Part shown: positions 1-7,104 of the stretch, one piece after another
Position numbering within the stretch: position 1 is the stretch's first letter
How the letters are laid out: every line of letters begins with the position of its first letter
From: Treponema sp. UBA4232
Lineage (GTDB): Bacteria > Spirochaetota > Spirochaetia > Treponematales > Treponemataceae
Assembly (NCBI GenBank): GCA_002396325.1
Contig: DGXM01000087.1
Location: 1-16,604, forward strand
Direction: 5' to 3'
DNA: 16,604 bases
Translations under genes and position numbers: made by a program
Notes under the pieces: model-generated
Seen by the model: only the letters and a program-made list of their open reading frames with translations
Told to the model about the DNA's origin: nothing
Databases searched by the model: none

Positions 1-18
1 GCCTAACGCGAAACTATG

Positions 19-47
19 TTGACAGGAGGGGCGTGACGCTTTACAAT
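19..47 (+). promoter_or_regulatory. sigma-70 type promoter for the acyltransferase gene
   Basis: A perfect -35 box TTGACA (19-24) and a -10 box TACAAT (42-47, 5 of 6 consensus) are separated by exactly 17 nt. Transcription would start near 53-55 and leave a leader of about 70 nt before the ATG at 123. Seen directly in the sequence; function is inferred from consensus match. Confidence 0.75.
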
Positions 48-110
48 AGAGGGATAATGATAAGTTCCCAGACATCTTTGTGGTGTTAGATTTTGGGGCC
101 GGATGTTTCA

Positions 111-116
111 AAGGAG
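111..116 (+). promoter_or_regulatory. Shine-Dalgarno site that fixes the acyltransferase start
   Basis: AAGGAG lies 6 nt upstream of ATG 123. A longer reading from a TTG at 93 would place this site inside the coding region and has no ribosome site of its own, so the ATG is preferred. Confidence 0.85.
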
Positions 117-122
117 ATTGAA

Positions 123-1013
123 ATGGAATACTTGTCTTTGCGTGAAAAATACCATGACCTTTTCAAAGGCCTTGCAGCGGCATCAACCGCTTCTGCTAAA
201 ATAGACGAAACGAATGTCTATCAGCCTGCGAATCAGGAAACACGCAAATTTATGGATGCTTTGGTCGGTGAAAACACTCTCCCCGGTAGTCACATAGGAG
301 GACGTGAAAATTTCGAGGATTTCTACGACAAAATTCAGGCCGGAAAATCAGGACTCATCCTTATGGAGCATTTCTCCAACACAGACCTGCCCTCCCTGTT
401 TTACCTGCTTGAACATTCCGGCAGCGACAAACTCGTGGAACTTTCCCGTAAAATCGTTGCAGTCGCAGGTATGAAACTGAATGAAGCCGACCCCATCGTG
501 AGGGCCTATGCAGAAAGCTTCACACGCGTCGTAATTTATCCCACCCGCAGTCAGGACAAAATCGCCGGCAGCGCAATGAGCGAAGAGGATGTGAAGGCGG
601 AGGAACAGAAAGCACGCAAAATCAACATGGCGGCAATGCGGGCAATGGACGACTGCAAAAAGCGGGGAGAGGCCATCCTTGTGTTCCCCTCAGGCACACG
701 CTACCGCCCGGGACACCCAGACACGAAAAAAGGACTTCGTGAAATCGACAGTTACCTGCGTCTTTTCGACATGGTCATTTTGGTGAGCATAAACGGCCAC
801 ATCCTCCGTCTGCGCGATGAAGACATGCTGAACGATTTGGTCGTACCGACAAAGCAGATTTTCACCGCCAGCCCCGTAATTGAATGTAAGCCTTTCCGCA
901 AAGAGTATCTTGCCTCGCTGCCCGAAGACGAAGCCGATCCCAAACAGCGGATGATAGATCATGTGATGGAGCTCCTCGAAGAACAGCACAAGCGCGTGGA
1001 AGCAGAATCCTGA
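123..1013 (+). CDS. PlsC/GPAT-like soluble acyltransferase
   Basis: Predicted 296-residue glycerol-phosphate or lysophosphatidate acyltransferase, which would transfer a fatty acyl group in the first steps of phospholipid synthesis. The family catalytic HX4D motif is visible as HFSNTD (residues 83-88), and the acceptor-binding FPEGTR-type motif as FPSGTRYRPG (188-197). No transmembrane segment is seen, unlike typical PlsC or PlsB membrane enzymes, so it resembles the soluble plastid/chlamydial GPAT group more in architecture; this is inference, and the acyl acceptor cannot be decided from sequence. ATG 123 is chosen over an upstream TTG because AAGGAG sits 6 nt before it. It has its own promoter and converges with the MATE gene, whose stop lies only 10 nt beyond its own. 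Confidence 0.8.
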   Translation: MEYLSLREKYHDLFKGLAAASTASAKIDETNVYQPANQETRKFMDALVGENTLPGSHIGGRENFEDFYDKIQAGKSGLILMEHFSNTDLPSLFYLLEHSGSDKLVELSRKIVAVAGMKLNEADPIVRAYAESFTRVVIYPTRSQDKIAGSAMSEEDVKAEEQKARKINMAAMRAMDDCKKRGEAILVFPSGTRYRPGHPDTKKGLREIDSYLRLFDMVILVSINGHILRLRDEDMLNDLVVPTKQIFTASPVIECKPFRKEYLASLPEDEADPKQRMIDHVMELLEEQHKRVEAES

Positions 1014-1023
1014 AAAATCTTTC

Positions 1024-2382
1024 TTAAGCGGTCTTTTTGTCCAATTTTCTGAAAAACCAGATGATGTACGGAATCGCCGTGATGACGCTCAGAAAATCAG
1101 CGGCCGCCTGACTCACTTCAACACCGGTAAGACCAAGCAGCATCGGCAGAATGAGGATGGCGGGAATAAAATAAACTCCCTGTCTGTTGCAGCTCAAAAA
1201 TGTGGCGGCCTTTATGTGCCCCGTTGACTGCATTATCATATTCGTGCAGACAATCAGCGGATGCAGCGGTAAGACTGCCACCTGCCATCTGAAAGCGTTC
1301 GTTCCAATCCGTATTGCCTCGGAATCTTCTATAAATCTTTCCATTATTTGACGGGCAAAAATGAATCCGATTCCCGACAAAACGGCAAGCAGAGTGAATC
1401 CTGCGGCAACTGTGAATCTGTAGGCCTCTTTCACGCGGTCATAACGCCCGGCACCGTAATTGTAACCCGCGACCGGAGTGAATCCCTGGCCTATTCCAAT
1501 CATCACGCTGGCAAGGAACATCACCAGTTTGGTAACAATCGTCATTCCGGCAACTGCGGCATCCCCGTAATTTCCTGCGGCACGGTTCAAAAGGATTGTG
1601 GCAAAACTTGCAAGGCCCTGTCGAGCCAGAGAAGGAATTCCCGTGGCGACAACCAGCACTAGTACGGAAAGTTTTTTCGTGCAAAGACTTATGCTCATAC
1701 GGCAGATTGCCTTTCTGCGCAGGAACCAGCTCAGGAGTATGAAAAAACTGATGCACTGACTTATAAGAGTTGCAATTGCCGCGCCGCTTATCCCCAGTTT
1801 GAACACATAGATGAAAAGAGGATCCAGTGCAATATTGATTACTCCTCCTGAAGTCAGGGCAATCATGCTGAAAAACGATTTTCCTTCCGACCTTAAGACA
1901 TTGTTCAGGACAAAAGACGCACACATGAGCGGAGCACCAAAAAAGATGTAGCGTGCGTAAGCGTTTGCATAAGGCAGCACGGAGTCGGATGCACCCACGA
2001 GTTTCATAAAGACGGAGGAAAACAATGTGCCCAGAAGGGTTATCACAAGTCCGAAACCCAGCGCCGTGAAAAATCCTGTGGACGCAATTTCGTTGGCCTC
2101 GTCATTTCTTTTTTCGCCAAGATAACGGGAGACAAGACTTCCGCTCCCCATTCCGAGCGTGAATCCGCAGGCCTGAATAATGCTCATCACCGGAAACACA
2201 ATGCCTACCGCCGCACTTGCCTGAGTGTTTATGTGGGAAACAAAATAAGTGTCCGCAATATTGTAGAGAGCGGTCACCAACATCGAGCATACGGTCGGAA
2301 CCGCCAGCTGCGTGATGATTTTCGGGATGGGACGGTTTATCATTTTGTCATACTGAATTTCTGCGATTGTTTTTGCTGCCAT
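1024..2382 (-). CDS. MATE family multidrug/toxin efflux transporter
   Basis: Predicted 452-residue inner-membrane antiporter of the MATE family (MepA/NorM/DinF-like), exporting cationic or other toxic compounds with Na+ or H+ influx. The N-terminal half carries the family signature region (NIADTYFVSHI near residues 41-51, followed by a glycine-rich GMGSGSLVSRYLGEKR stretch near 77-92), and hydrophobic segments recur through the whole length in the expected two-lobe, 12-helix pattern. Length is normal for the family (about 450). There is no Shine-Dalgarno sequence before the ATG; a -10 box ends 7 nt upstream, suggesting a leaderless transcript. It lies 64 nt downstream of the PFL gene on the same strand, so read-through is also possible. 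Substrate unknown. Confidence 0.92.
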   Translation of the reverse strand: MAAKTIAEIQYDKMINRPIPKIITQLAVPTVCSMLVTALYNIADTYFVSHINTQASAAVGIVFPVMSIIQACGFTLGMGSGSLVSRYLGEKRNDEANEIASTGFFTALGFGLVITLLGTLFSSVFMKLVGASDSVLPYANAYARYIFFGAPLMCASFVLNNVLRSEGKSFFSMIALTSGGVINIALDPLFIYVFKLGISGAAIATLISQCISFFILLSWFLRRKAICRMSISLCTKKLSVLVLVVATGIPSLARQGLASFATILLNRAAGNYGDAAVAGMTIVTKLVMFLASVMIGIGQGFTPVAGYNYGAGRYDRVKEAYRFTVAAGFTLLAVLSGIGFIFARQIMERFIEDSEAIRIGTNAFRWQVAVLPLHPLIVCTNMIMQSTGHIKAATFLSCNRQGVYFIPAILILPMLLGLTGVEVSQAAADFLSVITAIPYIIWFFRKLDKKTA

Positions 2383-2389
2383 AGAAGAC

Positions 2390-2418
2390 AGTATAGGCTA
2401 TTTTAAAAATCAAGTCTA
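2390..2418 (-). promoter_or_regulatory. putative promoter for leaderless MATE mRNA
   Basis: Read on the minus strand, TAGACT (2418-2413, 4 of 6) and TATACT (2395-2390, 5 of 6) are spaced by 17 nt. Only 7 nt separate the -10 box from the ATG at 2382, so transcription would begin at or within about 2 nt of the start codon. Confidence 0.55.
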
Positions 2419-2446
2419 CAAAAAATCAGTATGAGCAAGGACGTTT

Positions 2447-3808
2447 TTAGTTTCTGAATGAATGAATCGGAGCAGGAATCTTTCCGCCGCGGTTGATGAA
2501 ATCCGCACAGCCGAAAGGATTCACGTCAATCACGGGACAGCCGCCAAGAAGTCCTCCGAATTCAACCCAGTCTCCGGCTTTTTTTCCGGGGGCAGGAATC
2601 AAGCGCACGGCGGTTGTTTTGTTGTTCACCATGCCGATTGCCATTTCATCAGCCATGATTCCGCTGATTGTCGTGGCGGGAGTGTCGCCTGGGATTGCAA
2701 TCATGTCAAGACCGACCGAACACACGCAGGTCATGGCCTCAAGTTTTTCAAGTGTGATTGAATGCTGCTTCACCGCATTAATCATGCCCTCGTCTTCGCT
2801 CACAGGAATGAATGCACCGCTCAAACCGCCGACATTTGTGCTTGCCATGACACCGCCTTTTTTCACCATGTCGGTAAGCATTGCAAGAGCCGCAGTCGTT
2901 CCAGGGGCACCGGCACCTTCAAGACCGATTTCCTCCAGTATGCGCGCAACCGAATCACCCACGGCAGGGGTAGGGGCAAGAGAAAGATCCAGAATACCGA
3001 AGTCCACTCCAAGACGTTTGGCAGCCTCCGTTCCGACAAGCTGACCCATACGGGTGATTTTGAACGCCATCTTTTTGATTCCGTCGGCAAGCTCGTTGAT
3101 CGGTCTTCCCTTGAACTCCCGTGCAGCCGCAAGAATCACGCCGGGACCTGAGACACCAACGTTCATCACGCAGTCTCCTTCTCCCGGACCGTGGAATGCA
3201 CCCGCCATAAACGGATTGTCCTCAGGGGCATTGGTGAAGACGACCAGTTTGGCACAACCGTTCACGGGCTTGTCTTTTGAAACTTCGGCAGTTCTTTTAA
3301 TGATTTCGCCCATCAGCTTCACGGCATTCATATTGATTCCGCTCTTGGTGGTTCCGACATTCACTGAGGAACACACGCGCCCGGTTTCATTCAACGCATC
3401 GGGAATTGATTCAATCAAGGTACGGTCTCCGGGAGTGATGCCCTTCTGCACCAATGCCGAAAATCCTCCCACGAAATCGATTCCCAGTTCGTTCGCAATC
3501 TTGTCGAGGGTAATAGCCCATTCTATATATGATTTTTCACCGCTGGGCTCCGCCACCATGGAAATGGGAGTCACGGAAATACGCTTGTTGATAATCGGCA
3601 CACCGAATTCCTTTTCAATATCCTGACCGACCTTCACAAGATTTCCGGCCCTGCTCATAATCTTGTCGTACATTTTCCGGCGGCTTTTTTTTCCGTCCTC
3701 GCAGGCACAGTCGCGCAGGGAAATGCCCATTGTAATTGCACGGACATCCAGCTTGTGCCTCATAAACATATTCACAGTTTCTTGAACTTCAACCGGCGAA
3801 AAAATCAT
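2447..3808 (-). CDS. PFL family protein (UPF0210/DUF711)
   Basis: 453 residues, the usual length for UPF0210 proteins. The N-terminus (EVQETVNMFMRHKLDVRAITMG) and the glycine-rich C-terminal half, ending near GGKIPAPIHSFRN, match my memory of this family, which is structurally related to pyruvate formate-lyase-like folds. No reaction is established for it. Family members often sit beside a small ACT-domain protein (UPF0237); none is present on either side here. The start is supported by a GAGGTGG ribosome site 4 nt before ATG 3808, and a consensus-like promoter lies further upstream. The upstream intergenic region holds the repeat cluster. Identification is good; function is unknown. Confidence 0.9.
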   Translation of the reverse strand: MIFSPVEVQETVNMFMRHKLDVRAITMGISLRDCACEDGKKSRRKMYDKIMSRAGNLVKVGQDIEKEFGVPIINKRISVTPISMVAEPSGEKSYIEWAITLDKIANELGIDFVGGFSALVQKGITPGDRTLIESIPDALNETGRVCSSVNVGTTKSGINMNAVKLMGEIIKRTAEVSKDKPVNGCAKLVVFTNAPEDNPFMAGAFHGPGEGDCVMNVGVSGPGVILAAAREFKGRPINELADGIKKMAFKITRMGQLVGTEAAKRLGVDFGILDLSLAPTPAVGDSVARILEEIGLEGAGAPGTTAALAMLTDMVKKGGVMASTNVGGLSGAFIPVSEDEGMINAVKQHSITLEKLEAMTCVCSVGLDMIAIPGDTPATTISGIMADEMAIGMVNNKTTAVRLIPAPGKKAGDWVEFGGLLGGCPVIDVNPFGCADFINRGGKIPAPIHSFRN

Positions 3809-3838
3809 AATGCCACCTCAAAATCAATCTTTCGGGGT

Positions 3839-3867
3839 ATTCTACTATATAACAGGAATCTTTTCAA
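3839..3867 (-). promoter_or_regulatory. sigma-70 type promoter for the PFL gene
   Basis: On the minus strand TTGAAA (3867-3862, 5 of 6) and TAGAAT (3844-3839, 5 of 6) are 17 nt apart. The predicted leader is about 24 nt and contains the GAGGTGG ribosome site at 3819-3813. Confidence 0.7.
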
Positions 3868-3892
3868 TCAGTGGGCGGAGCGGGTCCAGGGC

Positions 3893-3946
3893 TTCAGCAT
3901 CCATTGAATCATGTCATGCTGAACTTGTTTCAGCATCCATTGGATA
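3893..3946. repeat. degenerate 36 bp-period palindromic repeat (left locus)
   Basis: TTCAGCATCCATTG occurs at 3893 and again at 3929, exactly 36 nt apart. Between them lies a palindrome: ATGCTGAA (3916-3923), loop CTTGT, TTCAGCAT (3929-3936). The same sequence and the same 36 bp period form a tandem array at 16245-16348. The second unit decays after about 3946. Confidence 0.85.
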
Positions 3947-3951
3947 CCGTC

Positions 3952-4082
3952 GGGGATGACTAATAAGTTTGAAATGTCATTGCCGTACTTGATACGGCAA
4001 TCTATAAATGCTTATATTATAAATAAATAGATTTTCGGGTCGAGCCCGAAAATGACATAAATTAAACTTATTGGACATCCCC
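3952..4082. repeat. 131 bp MITE/REPIN-like palindromic element
   Basis: The ends form 19 bp imperfect inverted repeats (3952-3970 and 4064-4082; 17 of 19 match). Inside, ATGTCATT (3974-3981) pairs with AATGACAT (4051-4058), and AATCTAT (3999-4005) with ATAGATT (4027-4033). Two further hairpins lie between: stem ATTGCCGTA with loop CTTGA (3979-4001) and stem ATTTTCGGG with loop TCGAG (4031-4053). A single strand could fold as a cloverleaf. In effect two REP-type units face each other. There is no transposase inside, so it would be non-autonomous; mobility is inference. No clear target-site duplication is visible. Confidence 0.8.
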
Positions 4083-4137
4083 TCCTTGCTTTTTTTCCTG
4101 CGCCCCACTGCCTCATTTTGAACGCTAATAGCAGAAC

Positions 4138-4149
4138 GGATGCTGAAAC
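4138..4149 (-). repeat. inverted fragment of the palindromic repeat
   Basis: This 12 bp (GGATGCTGAAAC) is the exact reverse complement of GTTTCAGCATCC at 3927-3938. It may be a remnant half-unit. The rest of 4083-4188 shows no gene or clear signal. Confidence 0.45.
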
Positions 4150-4188
4150 CCCGGGAGCGGGCCGTAAAAGCGAGTCGGAACTTCATAA

Positions 4189-4217
4189 TTGAATTCAAGC
4201 CTGATTTGTGATAGAGT
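4189..4217 (+). promoter_or_regulatory. putative promoter for leaderless HD-GYP mRNA
   Basis: TTGAAT (4189-4194, 4 of 6) and TAGAGT (4212-4217, 4 of 6) are 17 nt apart, and a TG one base before the -10 box (4209-4210) makes it an extended -10. The -10 box ends 6 nt before ATG 4224, and no Shine-Dalgarno sequence is present. Confidence 0.5.
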
Positions 4218-4223
4218 TATTGA

Positions 4224-5129
4224 ATGAGGTTTCCCCGAAGACTGAAGACATTTTCTGCCGCTCTTTTTTTTGTCCCCGTGCAGAGGATTTTTGCGCAGCC
4301 GCAGGAAACAGACAGTCTTCAGGAATTCGGCAGGTCGATAATATCTTCACTTTTCGGTCTGAGGGAACTTTTTGCCCAACAGGACGACGGTGCCCAGAAT
4401 CTCCGCGATTTGCTTTTGCTTTTGGTTCAGATTGCAGTCATCGTCATTGTTTTGAACATTGTCTACGCGATTGTGAAAAGACTTTTGTACAAAAAGAAGT
4501 TCAAAAGACAGAAAATGCGTTTCGAATTTGCGGAAGAGGAAGTGAAATCAACAAAAATGGACGGAATAAGCCGGGAGCAGATGGAGGAACTCCTTTCGAA
4601 GTGTAGGGAGCTTTCCTTCAGGACAGACCGTCATACAGCCCGCCGGGGAAACTCTTTTTTTGTGGCGACTCTTACATACCGCATGGCCATTGCTCTGAAT
4701 GCCGACAAACAGACCGCGGCATCGTATTTCGTGGCGGCACTGGTTTACGACAGCGGGTTTCTTGACATTCCGGGTTCGTACTTTCATTCTGAGATTCTTA
4801 CGTCAAAAGAGCGCAGGCAAATCAGGACCCATGTGAAAAACTTCGAGGACTATATTGCGTTTCTGCCTGAACAGTTGTATACGGTCTGCTTCAATGCCTG
4901 TTATCTGCATCACGAAAATGAAGACGGAACGGGCTATCCCGAGGGGCTTGTGAGCAGTGAAATCCCGGAAGTGGCGAAATACATCCACGTGGTCGAAAGC
5001 TATGCCTCGCTTGTGTCGGAACGCACGTACCACAGGGAACTTTCACCGAAAAAAGCAATTGCCGATTTGCGTAAAAAACAGAATATATATGACCCGAAAC
5101 TTGTGGACATTCTTTCAACCTTAGTGTAA
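4224..5129 (+). CDS. membrane-anchored degenerate HD-GYP domain protein
   Basis: 301 residues. The N-terminus looks like a signal sequence (basic start, hydrophobic stretch, FAQPQ near 23-27), followed by one transmembrane helix (about 62-82) and a cytoplasmic HD-GYP-like domain (about 125-300). The GYP part is intact (HHENEDGTGYPEGL, 229-242), as are H137 and H203. The HD dyad is YD (Y175-D176), and the conserved Asp of the usual ADVYDAL segment is Glu258 in VVESYASL. HD-GYP proteins hydrolyse cyclic di-GMP using these metal ligands, so loss of two suggests weak or no catalysis and perhaps a binding or scaffold role; this is inference. It appears to be a single-gene unit, 121 nt before glmS. 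No Shine-Dalgarno sequence precedes the ATG. Confidence 0.82.
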   Translation: MRFPRRLKTFSAALFFVPVQRIFAQPQETDSLQEFGRSIISSLFGLRELFAQQDDGAQNLRDLLLLLVQIAVIVIVLNIVYAIVKRLLYKKKFKRQKMRFEFAEEEVKSTKMDGISREQMEELLSKCRELSFRTDRHTARRGNSFFVATLTYRMAIALNADKQTAASYFVAALVYDSGFLDIPGSYFHSEILTSKERRQIRTHVKNFEDYIAFLPEQLYTVCFNACYLHHENEDGTGYPEGLVSSEIPEVAKYIHVVESYASLVSERTYHRELSPKKAIADLRKKQNIYDPKLVDILSTLV

Positions 5130-5240
5130 TTTATATGAGGAGAAATCAGGGAGCCTTTAAAGACTTTTGTTTTTCGAGGCGGCTTTGAATGTTCGCAATC
5201 TTCCGGAAATGCAGACTGGATATATTATATAGAAGATATT

Positions 5241-5244
5241 GGAG
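5241..5244 (+). promoter_or_regulatory. Shine-Dalgarno site that fixes the glmS start
   Basis: GGAG ends 6 nt before ATG 5251. A TTG at 5239 would overlap this site and would put four residues in front of the catalytic cysteine. No convincing promoter was found in the 121 nt leader, although the stretch at 5221-5230 is AT-rich. Confidence 0.85.
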
Positions 5245-5250
5245 AATATT

Positions 5251-7095
5251 ATGTGTGGAATAGTGGGATACGTTGGTGAAAAAATGGCAACTCCTGTTCT
5301 GGTGAACGGACTTAAAAAACTTGAGTACCGCGGATATGACAGTGCGGGAATCGCCGTGTTTGACGGAGAGGATATTGTTGTCCGCAAAGTGAAGGGTTCC
5401 CTCAAAGTGCTTGAGGAAAGAATCTCCCGTGAAGTCATAAAAGGAAGCCTGGGAATCGGGCATACAAGATGGGCGACCCACGGTGAACCAAGCGATGTGA
5501 ATGCGCATCCCCAGACAAACGTGAGCGGTACCATTGCCGTTGTGCACAATGGAATCATTGAAAACTACGCGAAACTCAAGGCCTGGCTTCAGGAGCAGGG
5601 AGTCGTGTTCCGCAGTCAGACCGATACAGAGGTTGTTGCGCATCTGATAAATTATTTTTACGAGCAGTCTGGGGATATTTTTGACGCCGTGTTGAATGCC
5701 CTGCACCGTCTGGAGGGAAGTTATGCCCTTGGTGTTGTGTGCAAGGACTATCCCGACCGTCTGATTGCCGCCAGAAAGGAAAGTCCGCTGATCGTGGGCC
5801 TCGGCAAGGGGGAGAATTTCATTGCAAGCGATGTGCCCGCCGTTCTGGAACACACCCGCGAGGTTTATTTCCTTGATCAGAAGCAGATTGCCGTTTTGTA
5901 TGCCGACCATGTGGATTTGTTTGACGAAGACGGAAACAAAGTGATAAAGGAGCCTTACCACGTGGATTGGGATATTTCATCCGCCGAAAAAGGTGGATAT
6001 GAGCATTTCATGCTGAAGGAAATCCACGAGCAGCCCAAGGCCCTTACCGACACTGTGCGCCCGCATCTGAAGTATGAAAACGGAAAGCCTGTTGATGTTG
6101 ATTTCGAGGAACTTAAAATCGATGACGGAATTTGGAAAAATGCCCGCCGCATCGTGATTACAGCCTGTGGAACCGCCTATCATGCAGGAGTTGTGGCCCG
6201 CTACGCGTTTGAGCAGTTTGCCAGAATCCCCGTGGTTGTTGACGTGGCCTCGGAATTCCGCTACAGAAACCCCATTTTGAACAAAGACGACATTTTCATA
6301 GTGATAAGCCAGTCTGGAGAAACCGCCGACACACTAGCAGCCCTGCGTCTCGCGAAGGAAAACGGAGTGCGTGTGATTGCAATTACAAACTGCGTGGGAA
6401 GCACCGTGAGCCGTGAAGCCGACGACGTGATTTATACGGCCGCCGGTCCCGAAATTGCTGTCGCGTCAACGAAGGCCTATACCACCCAGCTTATGTGCCT
6501 GTATCTGCTTGCCCTTAAAAGCGGATATGCCCGCGGCACCCTTGATGCGGAAAATTACCGCCGTCTGCTTGGGGAACTTGCTTCAATCCCGGAAAAAGTG
6601 AAGGAAATCCTTGCAAATCAGAGCGAAATCCAGAAATTCGTGGCGCACAACTTCAACAAGGAAAAGGTTTTCTTCATCGGCCGTCAGTATGATTCTGCAA
6701 CAAGTCTTGAGTGTGCCTTAAAACTTAAAGAGGTCAGCTACATGCACAGTGAGGCATTTGCGGCCGGAGAATTAAAGCACGGACCCATCGCTCTTGTCGA
6801 TTCAACCACTCTGGTCGTGGGTATTGCAACAGATCCGGCCCTCTACGCGAAGACTGCCAGCAATCTGGAGGAGGTTCTTACCCGGGGATGCTCGACTTTG
6901 GTCATCACCACCGGCGACGGAAAGGATTTTGCGAAATGCGCGGGAACGATCATAAAGATTCCGAACGTGGAAAGTGCTTTTGCGTCGCTTTTAAGTGTGG
7001 TTCCGGCCCAGCTTTTTGCGTATTATTGCGCCGTTCAGAGAGGAGTCAATCCCGACAAGCCGAGAAATCTTGCCAAATCTGTGACCGTGGAGTAG
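5251..7095 (+). CDS. glmS: glutamine--fructose-6-phosphate aminotransferase (isomerizing)
   Basis: 614 residues (E. coli enzyme about 609). Makes glucosamine-6-phosphate from fructose-6-phosphate and glutamine in the cytoplasm, the first committed step to UDP-GlcNAc for peptidoglycan. The N-terminal class II glutaminase domain begins MCGIVGY, so Cys2 becomes the free N-terminal nucleophile after Met removal; HTRWATHGEP (71-80) and HNGIIENY (99-106) are present. Two SIS isomerase domains follow, with SQSGETADT (353-361), ASTKAYTTQ (405-413), EAFAAGELKHGPIAL (501-515) and the typical C-terminal KPRNLAKSVTVE. ATG 5251 is required by the catalytic mechanism. It heads a run with glnA (9 nt gap) and the ANTAR gene. 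No glmS ribozyme core was recognised upstream. Confidence 0.97.
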   Translation: MCGIVGYVGEKMATPVLVNGLKKLEYRGYDSAGIAVFDGEDIVVRKVKGSLKVLEERISREVIKGSLGIGHTRWATHGEPSDVNAHPQTNVSGTIAVVHNGIIENYAKLKAWLQEQGVVFRSQTDTEVVAHLINYFYEQSGDIFDAVLNALHRLEGSYALGVVCKDYPDRLIAARKESPLIVGLGKGENFIASDVPAVLEHTREVYFLDQKQIAVLYADHVDLFDEDGNKVIKEPYHVDWDISSAEKGGYEHFMLKEIHEQPKALTDTVRPHLKYENGKPVDVDFEELKIDDGIWKNARRIVITACGTAYHAGVVARYAFEQFARIPVVVDVASEFRYRNPILNKDDIFIVISQSGETADTLAALRLAKENGVRVIAITNCVGSTVSREADDVIYTAAGPEIAVASTKAYTTQLMCLYLLALKSGYARGTLDAENYRRLLGELASIPEKVKEILANQSEIQKFVAHNFNKEKVFFIGRQYDSATSLECALKLKEVSYMHSEAFAAGELKHGPIALVDSTTLVVGIATDPALYAKTASNLEEVLTRGCSTLVITTGDGKDFAKCAGTIIKIPNVESAFASLLSVVPAQLFAYYCAVQRGVNPDKPRNLAKSVTVE

Positions 7096-7104
7096 GAGAA
7101 GGAT

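Noticed and set aside
1439..1924. 161-codon open frame opposite/within the MATE gene
   Set aside because: It is a same-strand frame-shifted shadow rich in Cys, His and Arg, with no ribosome site.
3977..4198. 73-codon minus-strand frame in the repeat region
   Set aside because: It consists of translated palindromes, has no ribosome site, and has no recognisable protein features.
5239..5250. TTG start four codons upstream for GlmS
   Set aside because: It would overlap the ribosome site and block the N-terminal catalytic cysteine.
5130..5250. glmS ribozyme or ANTAR dual-hairpin target in the glmS leader
   Set aside because: Neither a conserved glmS core nor paired hairpins with A/G hexaloops could be recognised by eye in this 121 nt.
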